Part shown: piece after piece, positions 24,201-36,900 of the stretch
Layout of the letters: every line of letters starts with the position of its first letter
Numbering within the stretch: position 1 is the first letter of the stretch
Notes under the pieces: model-generated
Told to the model about the DNA's origin: nothing
What the model saw: only the letters and a program-made list of their open reading frames with translations
Database searches by the model: none
Source of the DNA: Triops longicaudatus
Taxonomy: Eukaryota > Arthropoda > Branchiopoda > Notostraca > Triopsidae
Assembly (NCBI GenBank): GCA_022885665.1
Contig: JAGQDJ010000202.1
Span: 744,001-808,000 of the forward strand
Direction: 5' to 3'
Length of the DNA stretch: 64,000 nucleotides
Made by a program: the position numbers and the translations under genes

Positions 24201-27200
24201 TTAGGCACGAATCATCGTCTCGTCTCTCAACCCAAATTACTTTCATATGTTCAGTTAGTTAGCTACTGGCTATCCTAATCCGCGTCTTTTGAAAACACAC
24301 AAACACATCCACAAACACACACTGACAAACTCTTTGTTTGTGCAACAGTTTCCAAAAATTGGGGTCATCTTTGGCCTTTTTTCCGCAGTTTTTCTTATTA
24401 CAGCTACACCTCATTCCTCTGCTTAGCGAAAAAAAAATATTTTCTACAAAAAAAAAAAGCATTTGAAAAAGATCTTGGAACATTGGCATTCCGGATTCGC
24501 ACACCTGGTCTTGGTTGCCCTCCAGGGCTTTTCGTATTTTCTTTTTTACATTATATTTTTTCATACATATTTTTTTGGAGTGGAACCTGAAGGGTTCTAT
24601 GACGTCACAAACGGGTCTTAAATCACTAAATACACGCTAAATAAAAACTTCTTGGATTAAAGCAAAGCTTTGGATGTAGAAATAAAAGAACAAGTCACGT
24701 TAGTTCTTAGCTTAATGTTTGCTTCTTTTTTTTCTTGAAATAGTAGAAGACGGTTTTGACTTCTGTTTTTGAATTCTTCGGTAAAGAAAGATCTAAAATT
24801 AAAATGTTTTGAAAGGTGAAAAAGTTGTGTTTACTTTAAGGAAAGCAGTATAAGTCTACGTGCGTAAATAGTTGTGCAGAGTCGAACAACAGTTTAAATC
24901 ATCTTTCCTTTTTTTTGGTATTTCGACATAAAAATCTTTCAATAATCCTTTTTCTATGTAGGGACAGTGCAAAGTTTTGAACAAGATGACTGTCCAATGG
25001 AGTTGGAGGTTTGGATTCCTCTGCTTTGTGCTTTTTACATGGGTGACAATGGCTACGGCGTGCACTTGCAAGAAAACACATCCTCAAGAACATTATTGCT
25101 CAGCAGATTTTGGTAATTCATCTCGCTTTATTTCATCCCACCATTTTTAGCTAAATGTTTTGTAACAGAAATCCTGTAACAGCTTACACGCTGTCCGTTT
25201 TTTTTTCTTTTATCCATTTGGACTAAAACCATTTTCTCTAGGCTCGTAAGCATTTTAACTTATCAATTTCCAATCACTGACTTATTTTTCTAGCAAATCG
25301 TAAAAAAGATTCTCACAATATACGTCAGTCGCACGAACTATCACTTGTTTAGCTATTACTCATTTTTTTATTCGTAAGCACATGTGTGGAATCTGGAAAA
25401 CAACAAAAGGAGTGCAGTAATAAAATATAATATTTTTTTTCGAATATTCCAATTTCCAGTGTGTCAATAACATGTATCTGTTTTGTACTATATAAAAATG
25501 GGGCACACATTAAGAAACCCGGAACAGCTTGTGATAAAATGGTTCCTCCTATAACGCCATGATTGCTTTGCAAACAATTTAAAATATATGCGATCACGCA
25601 AATTGTAAAATTGTCAACAAACCGCATTACTAATTACTGCTTCCTGCACAAAGAGTATCGTTCAAAAAGAATGTAAAAGCAGTGACTAAATGGTCGACAT
25701 TCAACACGAAAGAAAACCGAAATCAATATTGTAATCAATACCTAACTAAACAACTCCTTTTTCCAAAAAGGTAGTTATGAGTTCTGCGTTTTGGCCAAAG
25801 GATTGGTAGCTGCCGGTTTAAAAGACCCGCAAGTGTGACCTTAAAGGTCGCCCAATCAAGATCCGGAATACTTCACCGAAAGTTTTCTGGAGGGCACTGA
25901 TGCTGTTTGCTTATAAATTAACGGGAAAAAGACGTGTTTTGTCAACTGCCTTTGACAATTACAATTAGTTCGTTAGCAAATGAGCAAAAGTAATAGAGAC
26001 GTATATCCAGAAATGTTTGGAACAGAACGCCAGCTACAAATCCTCGTCCTCCTTATCCAATACACTATGACAGATTTTTCGCATTAGTTAGAGCTCTAAT
26101 CCTCGGTTTATTGCCGCACTTCAGTGTTAAAAACGCATTTAAGTAGGTAAAACGCAAGCTTATCAGTCACTCCAAACTCGTAGCTCATTTCAACTACACC
26201 AACCAAGTATATCCGTTTTAAATCTCTCGTACTTGGAAATTCTCAGTCACACTCTCCAGAAAGTCAATAAAATAAAATAAGAAAGTTAACAAGGAAGTTT
26301 CGAGTTGAGTCACATCCAAATCTTCCTGCATTTCCTCTCTTCTTAACAGCTCTTTGGCCTCATTTGCATATCCATTATACAGAGCCACATTCCTCACGCG
26401 TCTTGCAACTCCCTCCTCAACTTCTTCACAAAGTATTGCGACTTTTTTTGTCCCATGTTTTCTAAACTGGCCATAGAACTTTTAGCACCAACAGCTGGGG
26501 CATATAAGCTTCCTCCATTTGTGCACAGACAAACATACACATGTGTGCGTATATGAATGCCAATGAAAATAAGTCAATCGCCGTTTCCATTCTAGTCTCA
26601 ACTCTTTTTCATTCCTGCTTCTGAAAAAAAATTAGACCCTTCGTAACATAAACATCCTCCTACCACAGCATTTTTGCTGACACAACTCCCTGACACCTTG
26701 ATGACATTATATTGTCAAGGAACACCAATTCCAGCTTTGACTGCTATATCCCTTTAAATACGTTACAATATATGTTGGGATGAGTCGGACCCTTTTACTC
26801 GAAAATGAGGTTTTGACAGTCGTTTTTCAAGTTGTTACAATGGGAAACAGATTTACGAGCGTCATTTAGTACTTTGGGGCGGGCATCTTTTGTTAATGCG
26901 TGTGATTTTTCAAATAAGCTATATTTTATGTGTTTCTTTTGTTTTGGCAGTTGTCTTGGTGCAAGTCCAGCGCGCTGACTATGATAAAGTGGAACTTACA
27001 GCAGCGTACAAAGTGCGAATCCGAAAGGAATTTAAGGTAATGTATGAACACGTAACATAATACCACAGATTAGTCAAGTTCTTCATAAAGCTCCCCCACA
27101 TACGGAACAAGCCAATAAAAACAAAAGTCTCATACTCTGCACAGTGATTAACACAGAAAGCAATTTAAGGACCTGCCATACAGAGGAGACGGGACGGAAA

Positions 27201-30200
27201 CGTTTAAACAGAACAAGAAAAATATCCAAAAATAGCTAACAAATCCTTTGCTATCTCTCAGTTATAAACACGGAAGTTACCAAACTCGACACGGACTTCT
27301 ATCCATGTATTGTTAATCAGGACCTACGTTTAATGCGAACTTGGTTAAATATAATAATTTGTTCCAGGGTTTCAGACTTTAAGATCTTGTAGTAAAATTA
27401 TGAGAGGGCTAAATTTCGACTGACAGAAATAGAATGAAAATTCTACGTTCAATCGACTATCGCTTTCTACCCAATTCACATGTGTAACGTTTTGCAAAAG
27501 AGCCATTCAACACACTTTCTGTGTCATAGTGACCGCACGTGGCGACTGACGACTTGGCTCATTTCTAGTCTGCTGAATTCAACGACCTTCTGAAGCAGTT
27601 TAAAGACGAAACTACTTGACAGGACCTGATCCTGTACACACACACACACACACACAAAAAGCGTTTATGCAAACACAGCCTTAATAGTTTTTGTGTCAAC
27701 GATTTCCTTAATCAAATGCAAAGAAATCAGCGCTCTCCACGAACATAAAACAATGACTGAAATACACAGCTTCCTATTTTTGTTTAATAAAATTAGAATC
27801 TTCGAACGCAAAGCCATGTGAAGTCATAGCACAATTTTTTGAGTTTGTTGAAAGCGCCCAAGTCACGAATTGAACTACTTAAACCTAAGGGCTTGTGCTG
27901 TAATAGCAGATAATTTAAGACGTTATACTTTGGGCAACTTTTTCTGAATTGCTTTGAATCATGCATGAATGAACGATTGGTAACACATTATTTGCTCTTC
28001 TCACAGGTGACAGACAAAGCGCGGGAAGCGCTATCGCACGGTCGAATCTTAACTCCCACTTCATCTTCGACGTGCGGTGTACGTTTGGAACCTGGGAAGC
28101 GTTACTTGTTATCTGGACGTTTATTTCACGGCAAACCTTGGATTTATCTCTGCCACTATCAACACGAATGGGACACCATGTCCGTCGTCCAAAAGAAAGG
28201 CTTTAAGCGACTCTATACCCGAGGCTGCGATTGCAAAGTAATTTCACTTTGTCACTAAACACCGTTTTACCCTTCAGAGCTAGAAATTAACTTGCTTCGT
28301 AGTATTTTTCACACAACAGGTTCAAAGTGTCTTTTTTTGGCTAGTAAATACTTTCGTGCTCATAACGTAACTTCTTTGGATTTGTTTAAATATTCTTTTG
28401 AGCTTCACTTTCGGCCGCAACACATGAAAGCTAATAAAGAATGAACTAATTATGCAAAATATTATTTTGCTAGGTTGTGGAATGTCACTGGTGGTCCAGT
28501 TGTCCTGCTGATACCCCGCAAACTTGTCAATGGACTACAGCTTGGGACGATCAGAACTGCCAAGAGAAATATGCTATTTGTATGAAGAGCTCCGATGGAT
28601 CTTGCCGTTGGTCTCAATCCAAATCTTATCGCATCTGCATGAAAAGACGAAACAAAACCCAAAACAGAACTGCCAACAAGGGCGCAACTTCTCCGAACAA
28701 TGTCCTTACTCGACTCCTGGCAACTTAAACTTGCTTTCACTAATTTAATTTAACATCGTAAAGTCTACCATTTAATAAAAGGAAAACTTACAGCAATCTG
28801 CGTCAAAAACACATTTTAAATAAACCTCTTTGTACATATTCTCTGTCACTCCCCTCTTTCTTACTGCTCCTTTTCTGAAAACTATCGTATCGCATGCATT
28901 TTTCCTGGCAGACAGCGTATCTCTTACCAAACTCGTCTTAAATTGTTAAAAAACCTACATCGCCATTACAAAGCAATATCCCTATTTAAGACTGAAGGCC
29001 AACAAAAGTTGTGAAACAAGTTGTCATGTTATACATATTTGTATATTATTAGTACCTGCCATTTTACTGGATAGACAATGTGGGCGTGACCTATCTAAGT
29101 GACAATATGTGAAAAAGCTAGCCAAGGCTGGCAGTCGATATCACGAAATACCGAAACGGTTTTAAAAATGAAAAACAAAAACATAACATACAAAAGAAGA
29201 AAAGAAATGACAAAAGGAGTCCAAACGCACTCATGTATGGGCGTTAAGTGATTTAAATCTGAAAGAAATAAAGTTGGAAGCCTTATACTTGCTTTGGTTA
29301 TGTTATGATAAAGTATTGCATAATAAACATATACATGAGACAGATATATTCACAACGCCTCTAGTCACTGTGAAGTGACATTATTTTTCTTTTTCTAGTC
29401 CATTTTCAACATTTGGGTTCATTTTACAGTTGCTTAGAATGCGAATTTCGCCCGTATGGATGAAACGACATTTTTTGTCCTTTTGCTTTATTTTTATCTT
29501 TCAATAAAAAAGAAAAAAATAAGATTGTTGTGTAAGTGTGGATTACGAATACACATAACTACTATATTATTTAATTCAAGTTTTACGAAAAAAATATCTC
29601 AGTGAATTATCTAGAGATCTAGGCAACCAAACGGTTCCTTTTTTAGTGGTTTTACATAACGCGTGAACAAACGAACCATGTTTGATTTCTTTGAGCACAA
29701 CATATAATACAATCCCTTTTTATACTCGGCAGCGTTTTCTCAGTTGGGAAACTGAGACTTCTGCATTCGTCTTGGAAATGTCACAAAGGACTTCGGGTGT
29801 CAAATGACCTGGCTTATGGTCTGTCTCAAAATCTTTTTCTTAAGCGTCTATATAAGACCTTGCCACTGTCGCCACGTGTCTGCGGAATTGGTAGACAGTT
29901 AGATCACCTCTTGTGGGGACGCGATGGTTTTCCGCTTCTAACAAAAACCGTTTGTACAACTTCTTCATTAGCATATACATCCTTTTTATCCGTTTGTGAG
30001 CTTTTCCTAATAGGAAACCCAACTCGCCGAAATACTCTTGACTTTTCATCTCAAGTTTTCCCTTTCCTGGCGTTGCTTTTGCTGCCAGCTCAATGCTCTC
30101 CATTCTACGACTTACTCACCCGGAATGTACTTGCCCACAGCAAAGTTTTGTCAACTTTCATTGGTGCTTTTAGTTCCTAAGCTCAATGGTATTTATGAAA

Positions 30201-33200
30201 AAATAACAATAAATACAAAATAACTTAATATAATTTGAAATCTCTGCCCTGAATTTCTTTTAAGAATTCTTACTCTATAAAATCTTACAACTTTAAAGGT
30301 TTAAAACAATCTGAAATTTCAAAGAATAAATTGACTCGAAGTTAAGCAGTCCCGAAATTGTGTTTCAAATTTTACTGGACACCTCAATTAGTGTACAAAC
30401 TTTTTAAAGCTGTAATACGATTGGAGAAATATTATAATTATACTATGTATTGTATATATAAATATATTATATATTGCAAGTCAAATTTCTAGGTTTTTTA
30501 GCATTTCAAAGCCATATATCGTAAATGACACTTTAACTATAATATATTCTTCAACTTTTCTTTAACTATAATAATTCTAATTTTAAAACATTGCATGAGA
30601 AGTGTCAAAGGGCGTAAATTTCGCTACGTGTCACCACCCACGGTGACATTAAACACGGAGAGTAAGGACATTCAAAATTCATAGCTATCATATCATCAGG
30701 AAAACCAAATGTTAATGTCAGGAGACCTAAAATTTCAAAATTTAGGGTCAACCATATAGTGAAGAATTTCCATGGGATTCTTCGTCCTCCGCTTGAATAA
30801 CTTAGAAAAACGAGTCCGAAATACCGAAGGGAAACACTTCGTCACCAACCACTTGAACTTCGTCACCTTGGCCTCTTAAACACGTCAACTTCTAATGCGT
30901 GGAAGCCGTCATAAAACGCACACAGTTACAACTTTCTAAAACCTCCCCAATGCTCATTACCTGCCACACATACGCCAGGCCTTCAATAACCACAAGCTCA
31001 CCAAAACTTTACAATCTGACTCCGTAATTAAGTTAACAATGTAAAACGAGACGCAAATGAAGATGCTTAATGGACTCGACTTACCATTTCTCGATGATGA
31101 GGGTAATATGTTTGTTCAATAAGCGGGAAAGCTTCTTTGCCCAATCGACGCTGAATTTGCATAAGATGACCAAATACCCAAGGTTTATCCTAGTAAAAGT
31201 AATTCGAATCAATTATATGATGCTTTTTTATTGTGTAGGTCGGGATGATAATTTTGGGCCCTTATTAACAAACTCAAATTCCTTAAAACTCATGTAACCA
31301 ATCACCAAAATATGAATTACTGTTAAAGTCAGGTATTTTAAAAGAATGAACTAACGAGAAGTTACAAACGAAAGGAGGTTAACTAAATTGAATAGCAAAT
31401 ACAGTAATTACTGCTATATCGGTGTTAAGAATTTCAGGTGCACTAAAGTAAAAATTAAATAATAATGGTTTTCAAACCACGAAATGCAAGCAACTAAATC
31501 AAATAGTACTAACTTAAAGCAACTATTCCGGGAAAGAAATCCCCAAATGTACAAAAAGTCGCTTCTCAGCTGCTAAAATACTTCGACTGTAACATGCCGA
31601 CACCTCCAAAAGGAATCGTCACTTTAAGACAAAAATTTTGCAGCGTCTCTAATTAAGCAGCAACCTTAGTTCAAATTTATCGTTTGGCACATACCGGCAT
31701 GCCGTCAAAGAACTAAAAAGAACACGATAGATTTATAAGCAATTTGGTAGTTTTAATGAGAAAAGGATATCCGGTCCTGGCGGTTATTTTTGCAAGAAGA
31801 TGAGACATTAATAGGCCTTGCAACTTCTATAACATCTTTGCTACGTTCAAAAGCGTCTTTGGAACTCCTTTCTGGCCCCTCTTTCCCCTCCGACAGCGAA
31901 TGTGGACATTTCAAAAAGAAAGAGAGCAACAGGGAAAAAAAGAAAATAAAGTACTGTGCGTCATCAATACCGAACCCCAAAGAAGACGACGATGTTGCTT
32001 AAATTTAAAAGCGAACGAGTCAGCACAAGTTTGGCGCTTTCGTCTCATTCCATGGCAAAGGTGAGTTTCCGAAGGAGCGAGGCAAAAAATTGTATGAAGA
32101 AAATGGTTAAAAGAAGCCGACAAATTTCACACCTAAAAATAGGCGCATTTTTTGTAGGAGATGAGGAAAAGAATTTTCTAAAAATATGGTGTTACGTCTC
32201 AAGTGGAAGACGAACAAGACAAATTGGATCGAAAGGCTCTGGAGGCTTCCTCAAAAATGCAAAGATTTGGCTACCAATATCTGAAGATGACGCCTGTTAA
32301 ACACTTAACAGCTCCGATAGGAATGCTTCAAGCTTAAAAAGCCTGCTTCAGAATTTATCGCAACTTGAATTTTTTTCAGACGTGAAAGAATTCCGCACTG
32401 TTTACTCTCGACTATGATCAGCTCCCTCGAATTAATTGCTTTTTTATTTTTCTTTAATTAGTTATTTTTTCTTTATCCGAAGATATCGTATTCAAAAGCT
32501 TCCGCTGTGGAGAAGTTGAGACGATACTCAAAGTCGAACTTGGAATATTTCCTTAAGTGACACTAGTCCGAAAGATATGTTACGTAAAAGAGATATAAAC
32601 AGCAAATAAACGTTCTCGCATTTCAAGAGTCAGATTTCATGCAGTTCTTCTCACGAACTACTTGTAAACCGACCGGTTTCCGTTTACTTGGCGTTTTCTT
32701 TACCAAGTTCATCAAAATCAGGCTTCCGTTATAAATCAGGTTTGTATCGTAAAGCTGTGTTCTCTTTTTGTTTCATTAGCTGTTTAATTTGCCCATTATA
32801 AGTTTACTTGCATGATTTTATTCAATTAAATAATTAAAGTTATACAATGACAAAGATGACACCGTAGGTTATCATTGCCCTTATGTTAAACTACGCGTTA
32901 TCATTGCAATCTAACGATATTGGTAATTAAACCTCACGTTTTGTTTCAGTACAAAATGAGCTTTTTCAACTCAAGGTTAACATGAAGAAATATTTCATTG
33001 TACGAGGTTATCTTTACGTTTTTAGTATCAGGAATCATTAGACATTTTCCGTAAAACTATGCGACAGTCACTAAGAATTCGTAGAGATAATGACGACTTA
33101 ATGTTCAACTTATGCGAAAAATGCTATAAAGTGATTTTATGGTAGAAAAACTAATTGTTTGATCTAACGTTAAGCGAACATTATCTTGAAGACACCTGAA

Positions 33201-36200
33201 AAGGCGAAAGTCAATGGAATGGAAATACGATTGAAAATGTTCTAGCTATTACTACGTGAAAATACAAGCTCGAACGAACGATTTAGACTGTGTTCACATC
33301 ACAATAAACACGTTAATGTAGCGTTTCAGTTAGTTTTAACATTTCAACACTTACTTGGAAGTGATATACAGCTTCCAGCGTATTAATGCTAGGAATAGCA
33401 CCGTATTTCAACCCTAGCAACAAGGCTTTGTAATCCTCTCCTGCGTCCCGTAAGTTTTGGCGAACGAGAAGGAAATCGGGGCGGAAGGATCTAGAAAAAC
33501 ACAACGGGTATAAATTTAGATTAAAAAGAAAACGATTTGCGTTTATTTCTGAGGAGATTTTTTCCCTTGTTTATTTAATGCTATGGTTAGCTGGTCTTGG
33601 CATTACCGAGCTACTTTCGTGCCATTGCGAACTACAGCCATGGAAACAATGCAGCCACCATCAGTGGAAGCCGTCACTGACAGTTCTCGGAATTCTGCCT
33701 GCTCCACGCGTACATCGCAGTCATTTTGGATTTTCCTTCCTCGGAAGTACTTGGACCTTTTTAGATAATAAATGGAAATAATGTACAACTTCATTAGTAA
33801 TACGAGAGACGAACGCACATTGTACAGGAAAGCTCAAATGAAACATATTCAAGTGCTACGACACGAAATATCAAGAAACGCGGTAATAAGTCATGACGAA
33901 ATATTTATGGTTGATTGGGCTCATACAGCTTAGAAGGAATACAGAGTCCATAAATAAGGAACGAATACACACTTTTAATGATATATCTACGAAGTATCTA
34001 GTTCCATCCATTTCTAGGAACTCATTAACTTAAGGAGATCTATATTTAACCCTGGACTGATATTGTTCTAACTACACCTGAAGCGGAAACTGTACGAAAA
34101 GACTCAGTTGGGCAAAGAAAACCTTCGTTGCTAGTAAGTACTGGATTTTTTTTTTACACCGCACTTAGAACGTAATTCTAAGCGGGGATTAATTCACGGT
34201 TATCCAAGAAACTCCCCTGTAAACTCACCAAGAAATGTAGTCACTTTTGCACACTGAATGGATCCATATGTGAATTTCTCACACTAATTCTCATACAGGC
34301 CTTGTATTTAATTTTAATTCATATTTCGGCATATCGACCTATTTTAGATAGGTCTAGTAATTTCGTGCGCCGCTTTTTCGACGATTTAGCCCTTCAGCAG
34401 CTCTACAGAAAAAGACATCATATTCCACCTATCACGCTGCTTTTCGCATGAAAGAGTATCTGTTGCAAAAATCTTACTGGAGTTCATACACAGCGCAGAA
34501 ACTTTGGTTTACCATTAACTGGAGTGAGTGAGAAATGAAGTCAATATATTTCACTTCCCAAACTCAATCGTCTATCGCCTACGGGTGGCGCATCACTAAG
34601 TATTTTTCCAATATATCTCGACTACTTTTTAGTTTCCGATCGATTAGAGCGAGTTTTCTGATATAGAAACTTAAGGCTAATTTAAAACCATCCAATCAAA
34701 CCGAAACTACTAACCGAGCCTAATTAAAGTGACCTTAACCTAACCGAAAATTGTCTGATATAACGAACCTCGGACAAACCGAACAGTTTCTGTGGTCCCG
34801 GGAACTTCGCTATAACGAGATTCTGCTGTAAATGAAACGTATGAGCTTTCAATAAAACCAAACCTAAAAAAAAAATCTTTTGCAGAACTAAACCCTGACA
34901 TACGTAATTTTAATTCAGTTTTTCTTGAGATGGGATCCTTTCTCCAGACTCGAGCAACTTTTATCAACTTTCAGGTACTTTAAACACTATCGAAAAGCAT
35001 TGATGTAAGGAATTCAAATATAATTGACTTACCAATCGGTGTTTTGATCATCTATGACAAGCAGTGTGAAACATTTATCTTTGTTGTACGGGGCTCGGGA
35101 TGAGCCTCCGGCACTATGGCTTGAAGAGGCATTGCTGGAATCATGCCGTCCGACACCTGTCAAACTTGAGACTCGCTGAAGAAAACTTTCCCTCGTCTTA
35201 GTGGGCGAAGTGGGTGCGCTTATGGTTTTGCTTCCTGACTTCAAAGGTAAAGATAAATCAGCTGCCTGAGGTTGAGCTGCAGCCGTACCAGCCTTAACAT
35301 AAAAGGCAACGAAAATTTAATGCAAATGTCACAAGGAAAGCCAAATCAAATCATTATCATCTGCATCCCAAAACTCCCTCAATAACAAAATGTGGAAATG
35401 TACATAGCATGTAAGCTCATCACTGCACAAGAGATGGCTCAAGCGCTGCGGCGCTGAACACAAACTACTGCAGAGGAAAAGAGTATACGAAAGCGCAATA
35501 AACGAAGAGTATGCTCATATTAGAACCTTGGAACACTTTGCAGAGGAGTTATACGAACAGGAAGATAGACAGAAAAGATAGGATTTAGAATGGGACCCTT
35601 TCAACTGAGAAATTTAAAGCTGAGCTGAGTAAAAGCAAATGTGAGCTGAGTAAAAGCAAATTTCAAGAGCGAGCCGTTAAGAACGCTTTTTTTTTTTTTT
35701 TTTTTTTTTTTTTGCGTGGGGAATGTTTCCCTCTAACGGCTCCCCTAACTCAAATTTTGGGTATATTGATACAATTGTGCATCCACACGTGAATTAGGAA
35801 TTAAAAGGGTTAAGAGTTCCACAGTATGTTTTTTAAAGAGTATGCATTTTCATGCACTTGTAACACTATCTTGTTGTAAGCTTCTTGCCTTTTCATTGCA
35901 AGAATGCTTCTCAAATATGGAAAAAAGTATCGAGAGCTTTTTATGTTCTACCTGATATCGCAACAGAATTTGGAACCTTGTGATATTCCAATAGTACAAG
36001 TTTCAAGACCTGCGGTTTATAACATCTTTTGCAGAGCCAAACGGAAAATGCAACTGGCAAAGTTTCAACGATCCTTTGAAGACAAAGAAAGGAAAGCTAG
36101 CATAGTCAGACGTAGTTGTTCACATTTATCTCCCTACCTGTTGATTCTTGGGACCGTGCTCTGCAATTTCTGTATTAATGATTCGAAATTATTAACAACT

Positions 36201-36900
36201 TATGTTACAATTATTACTATCGTCAAAGAACGTTTTTTTTTCATTACATTAAAAATTATTCCAAAAATGAATCATGTGAATTAATTTAGTGCCACGTTTT
36301 TAGTCAGCTTGGAAATGTAGAAATGGTAGATGCTTCCAGTTTCTTAGCTAACGTATAGATGTCATACTTTAAGAACGCACGTAAGTGATTCGACTGTGAG
36401 ACACAAAAGAGCGTCTATCGATCTACTAGTATTTTTACTCCTTCGCATTATGTCTAGCTTTTCGCATAAGCTTGTACAGTGATTAATAGCTTAAAATTCG
36501 CGAAATTAGAAACTGCAGCATTCGTATTGTAAAGCGCTGTAAAAAAAAGCAAAAATTCGCAGCCTTATACGCAATCTCGCAACAAACAAGCCAACTGTTA
36601 ATCTAAAATTTTACCTGGTAGGATTGGGTTTCCGGTCTGACTTGTGCACTACCATACTGTTGTTGTTGTTGCTGCTGCTGCTGTTGCTGCTGCTGTTGCT
36701 GTTGCTGCTGCAGCTGCTTTTGCCGCGCGGCCTCTGGGTCACTGTCGTCTAATTCTGACAGGTCCCCAGAGGAGAACCTTTGGAAAACAAAAAATCAGCA
36801 TTCTTCTGTCAATCTGTAGTAGTTAAATAAATGCTCTTTACCTTCTTTTCAAGTAATTGACATTACTTGTAAAAGATTGTTTGAACACCGAGAACGAAAT
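12241..36900 (-). CDS. Syn: Synapsin, nine coding exons, about 617 aa, non-AUG start
   Basis: Coding exons in order: 36900-36842, 36777-36615, 35292-35033, 33756-33607, 33490-33355, 31189-31085, 15897-15692, 13275-13011, 12750-12241. Every junction is GT/AG with matching phase and the sum is 618 codons. Synapsins coat synaptic vesicles and tether them to each other and to actin. Domain A is SFTSNVNYLKRRFSSGDLS, including the PKA site RRFS. Then come an 18-Gln run (about residues 43-60), the SAPTSP-TKTRESFLQRV motif, and the ATP-grasp-like domain C (about residues 147-448) with LLVIDDQNTDW, VRVEQAEFREL, DKPWVFGHLMQ, VVKIGHAHGGLGK and MLEQLPMTERY. The chain ends in the domain E-like NLRKTFAGIFGDM. 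The last exon is a Pro/Gly/Ser-rich linker plus domain E. No in-frame ATG precedes domain A; ATT at 36900-36898 occupies the initiator position. The intron between 31084 and 15898 holds TIMP on the other strand. Confidence 0.92.
13276..15691 (-). other. Synapsin intron (between the two last domain C exons)
   Basis: No gene recognised. It includes an AT-rich palindrome (ATCTATATATAGAT) near 13668 and AT-rich simple sequence. Confidence 0.5.
15898..24961. other. Synapsin large intron, part upstream of TIMP
   Basis: About 9 kb of AT-rich DNA with no recognised coding exon. Short open frames (for example 21485-21673 plus, 22193-22402 plus, 23026-23229 minus) lack family resemblance and splice context. 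A 10-bp tandem repeat (AGTTCGTAA twice) lies near 22090. Confidence 0.5.
24986..28728 (+). CDS. Timp: Tissue inhibitor of metalloproteinases (TIMP), 232 aa
   Basis: Four coding exons: 24986-25112, 26951-27036, 28007-28237 and 28474-28728, GT/AG with matching phase; a 5' UTR acceptor lies just before 24962. TIMPs are secreted inhibitors that insert their N-terminal cysteine into the zinc site of metalloproteinases. The signal peptide (residues 1-25) ends TMATA, so the mature chain starts exactly with CTCKKTHPQEHYC, whose C1, C3 and C13 spacing is that of the family. Later landmarks are ILTPTSSSTCGVRLEPGK, YLLSGRLF, IYLCHYQHEW, GCDCK and the C-terminal domain YAICMKSSDGSCRW, like vertebrate TIMP-2. 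There are 14 cysteines in the mature chain where 12 are usual; the extra ones lie in DDQNCQEK and SYRICMK. Two N-glycosylation sequons (NKT, NRT) lie near the C-terminus. It is nested in a synapsin intron on the opposite strand. Confidence 0.93.
27636..27656. repeat. (CA)n microsatellite
   Basis: About ten CA units within the second TIMP intron. Confidence 0.8.
28774..28779 (+). terminator. TIMP polyadenylation signal AATAAA
   Basis: Canonical AATAAA 46 nt after the TIMP stop codon, giving a very short 3' UTR. Confidence 0.6.
28790..31084. other. Synapsin large intron, part beyond TIMP
   Basis: No recognised gene. A 127-codon plus-strand open frame (29797-30180) overlaps an 87-codon minus-strand frame (29840-30103); neither shows a known domain. 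A palindrome-rich AT stretch lies at about 30440-30475. Confidence 0.45.
31190..33354 (-). other. Synapsin intron, no gene recognised
   Basis: AT-rich sequence between synapsin exons. A 114-codon plus-strand open frame at 31956-32300 is lysine-rich and has no recognisable family. Confidence 0.5.
33757..35032 (-). other. Synapsin intron, no gene recognised
   Basis: Intron between the exon ending DDQNTDW and the exon starting SKYFRGRK. Nothing else is recognised. Confidence 0.5.
35293..36614 (-). other. Synapsin intron with T-run and small tandem repeat
   Basis: Contains a duplicated 20-21 bp unit (GAGCTGAGTAAAAGCAAAT twice, about 35631-35661) and a run of 27 T at 35687-35713. A 126-codon plus-strand frame (35904-36284) has no recognisable family. 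Confidence 0.5.
35687..35713. repeat. T27 homopolymer flanked by a short inverted repeat
   Basis: Twenty-seven T; GAGCCGTTA lies about 16 nt before it and its reverse complement TAACGGCTC about 24 nt after it. It could be the poly(A) tail of a minus-strand retroelement insertion or a slippage-prone tract. Confidence 0.6.
36898..36900 (-). promoter_or_regulatory. Candidate non-AUG (ATT) initiation codon of synapsin
   Basis: On the minus strand the context is CCAGCCGCCAAAATTTCG, with ATT where insect synapsins have their first residue (frame: ISFSVFKQSFTSNVNYLKRR). An in-frame TGA lies 30 nt upstream (36933-36931) and no ATG lies between. The context (GCCGCC, A at -3) closely matches the Kozak consensus. 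A GTG five codons on is a second candidate. Confidence 0.6.

Noticed and set aside
31956..32300. 114-codon lysine-rich plus-strand ORF in a synapsin intron
   Set aside because: No family, no splice or promoter support.
35904..36284. 126-codon plus-strand ORF in a synapsin intron
   Set aside because: No recognisable domain; composition is typical of AT-rich random sequence.
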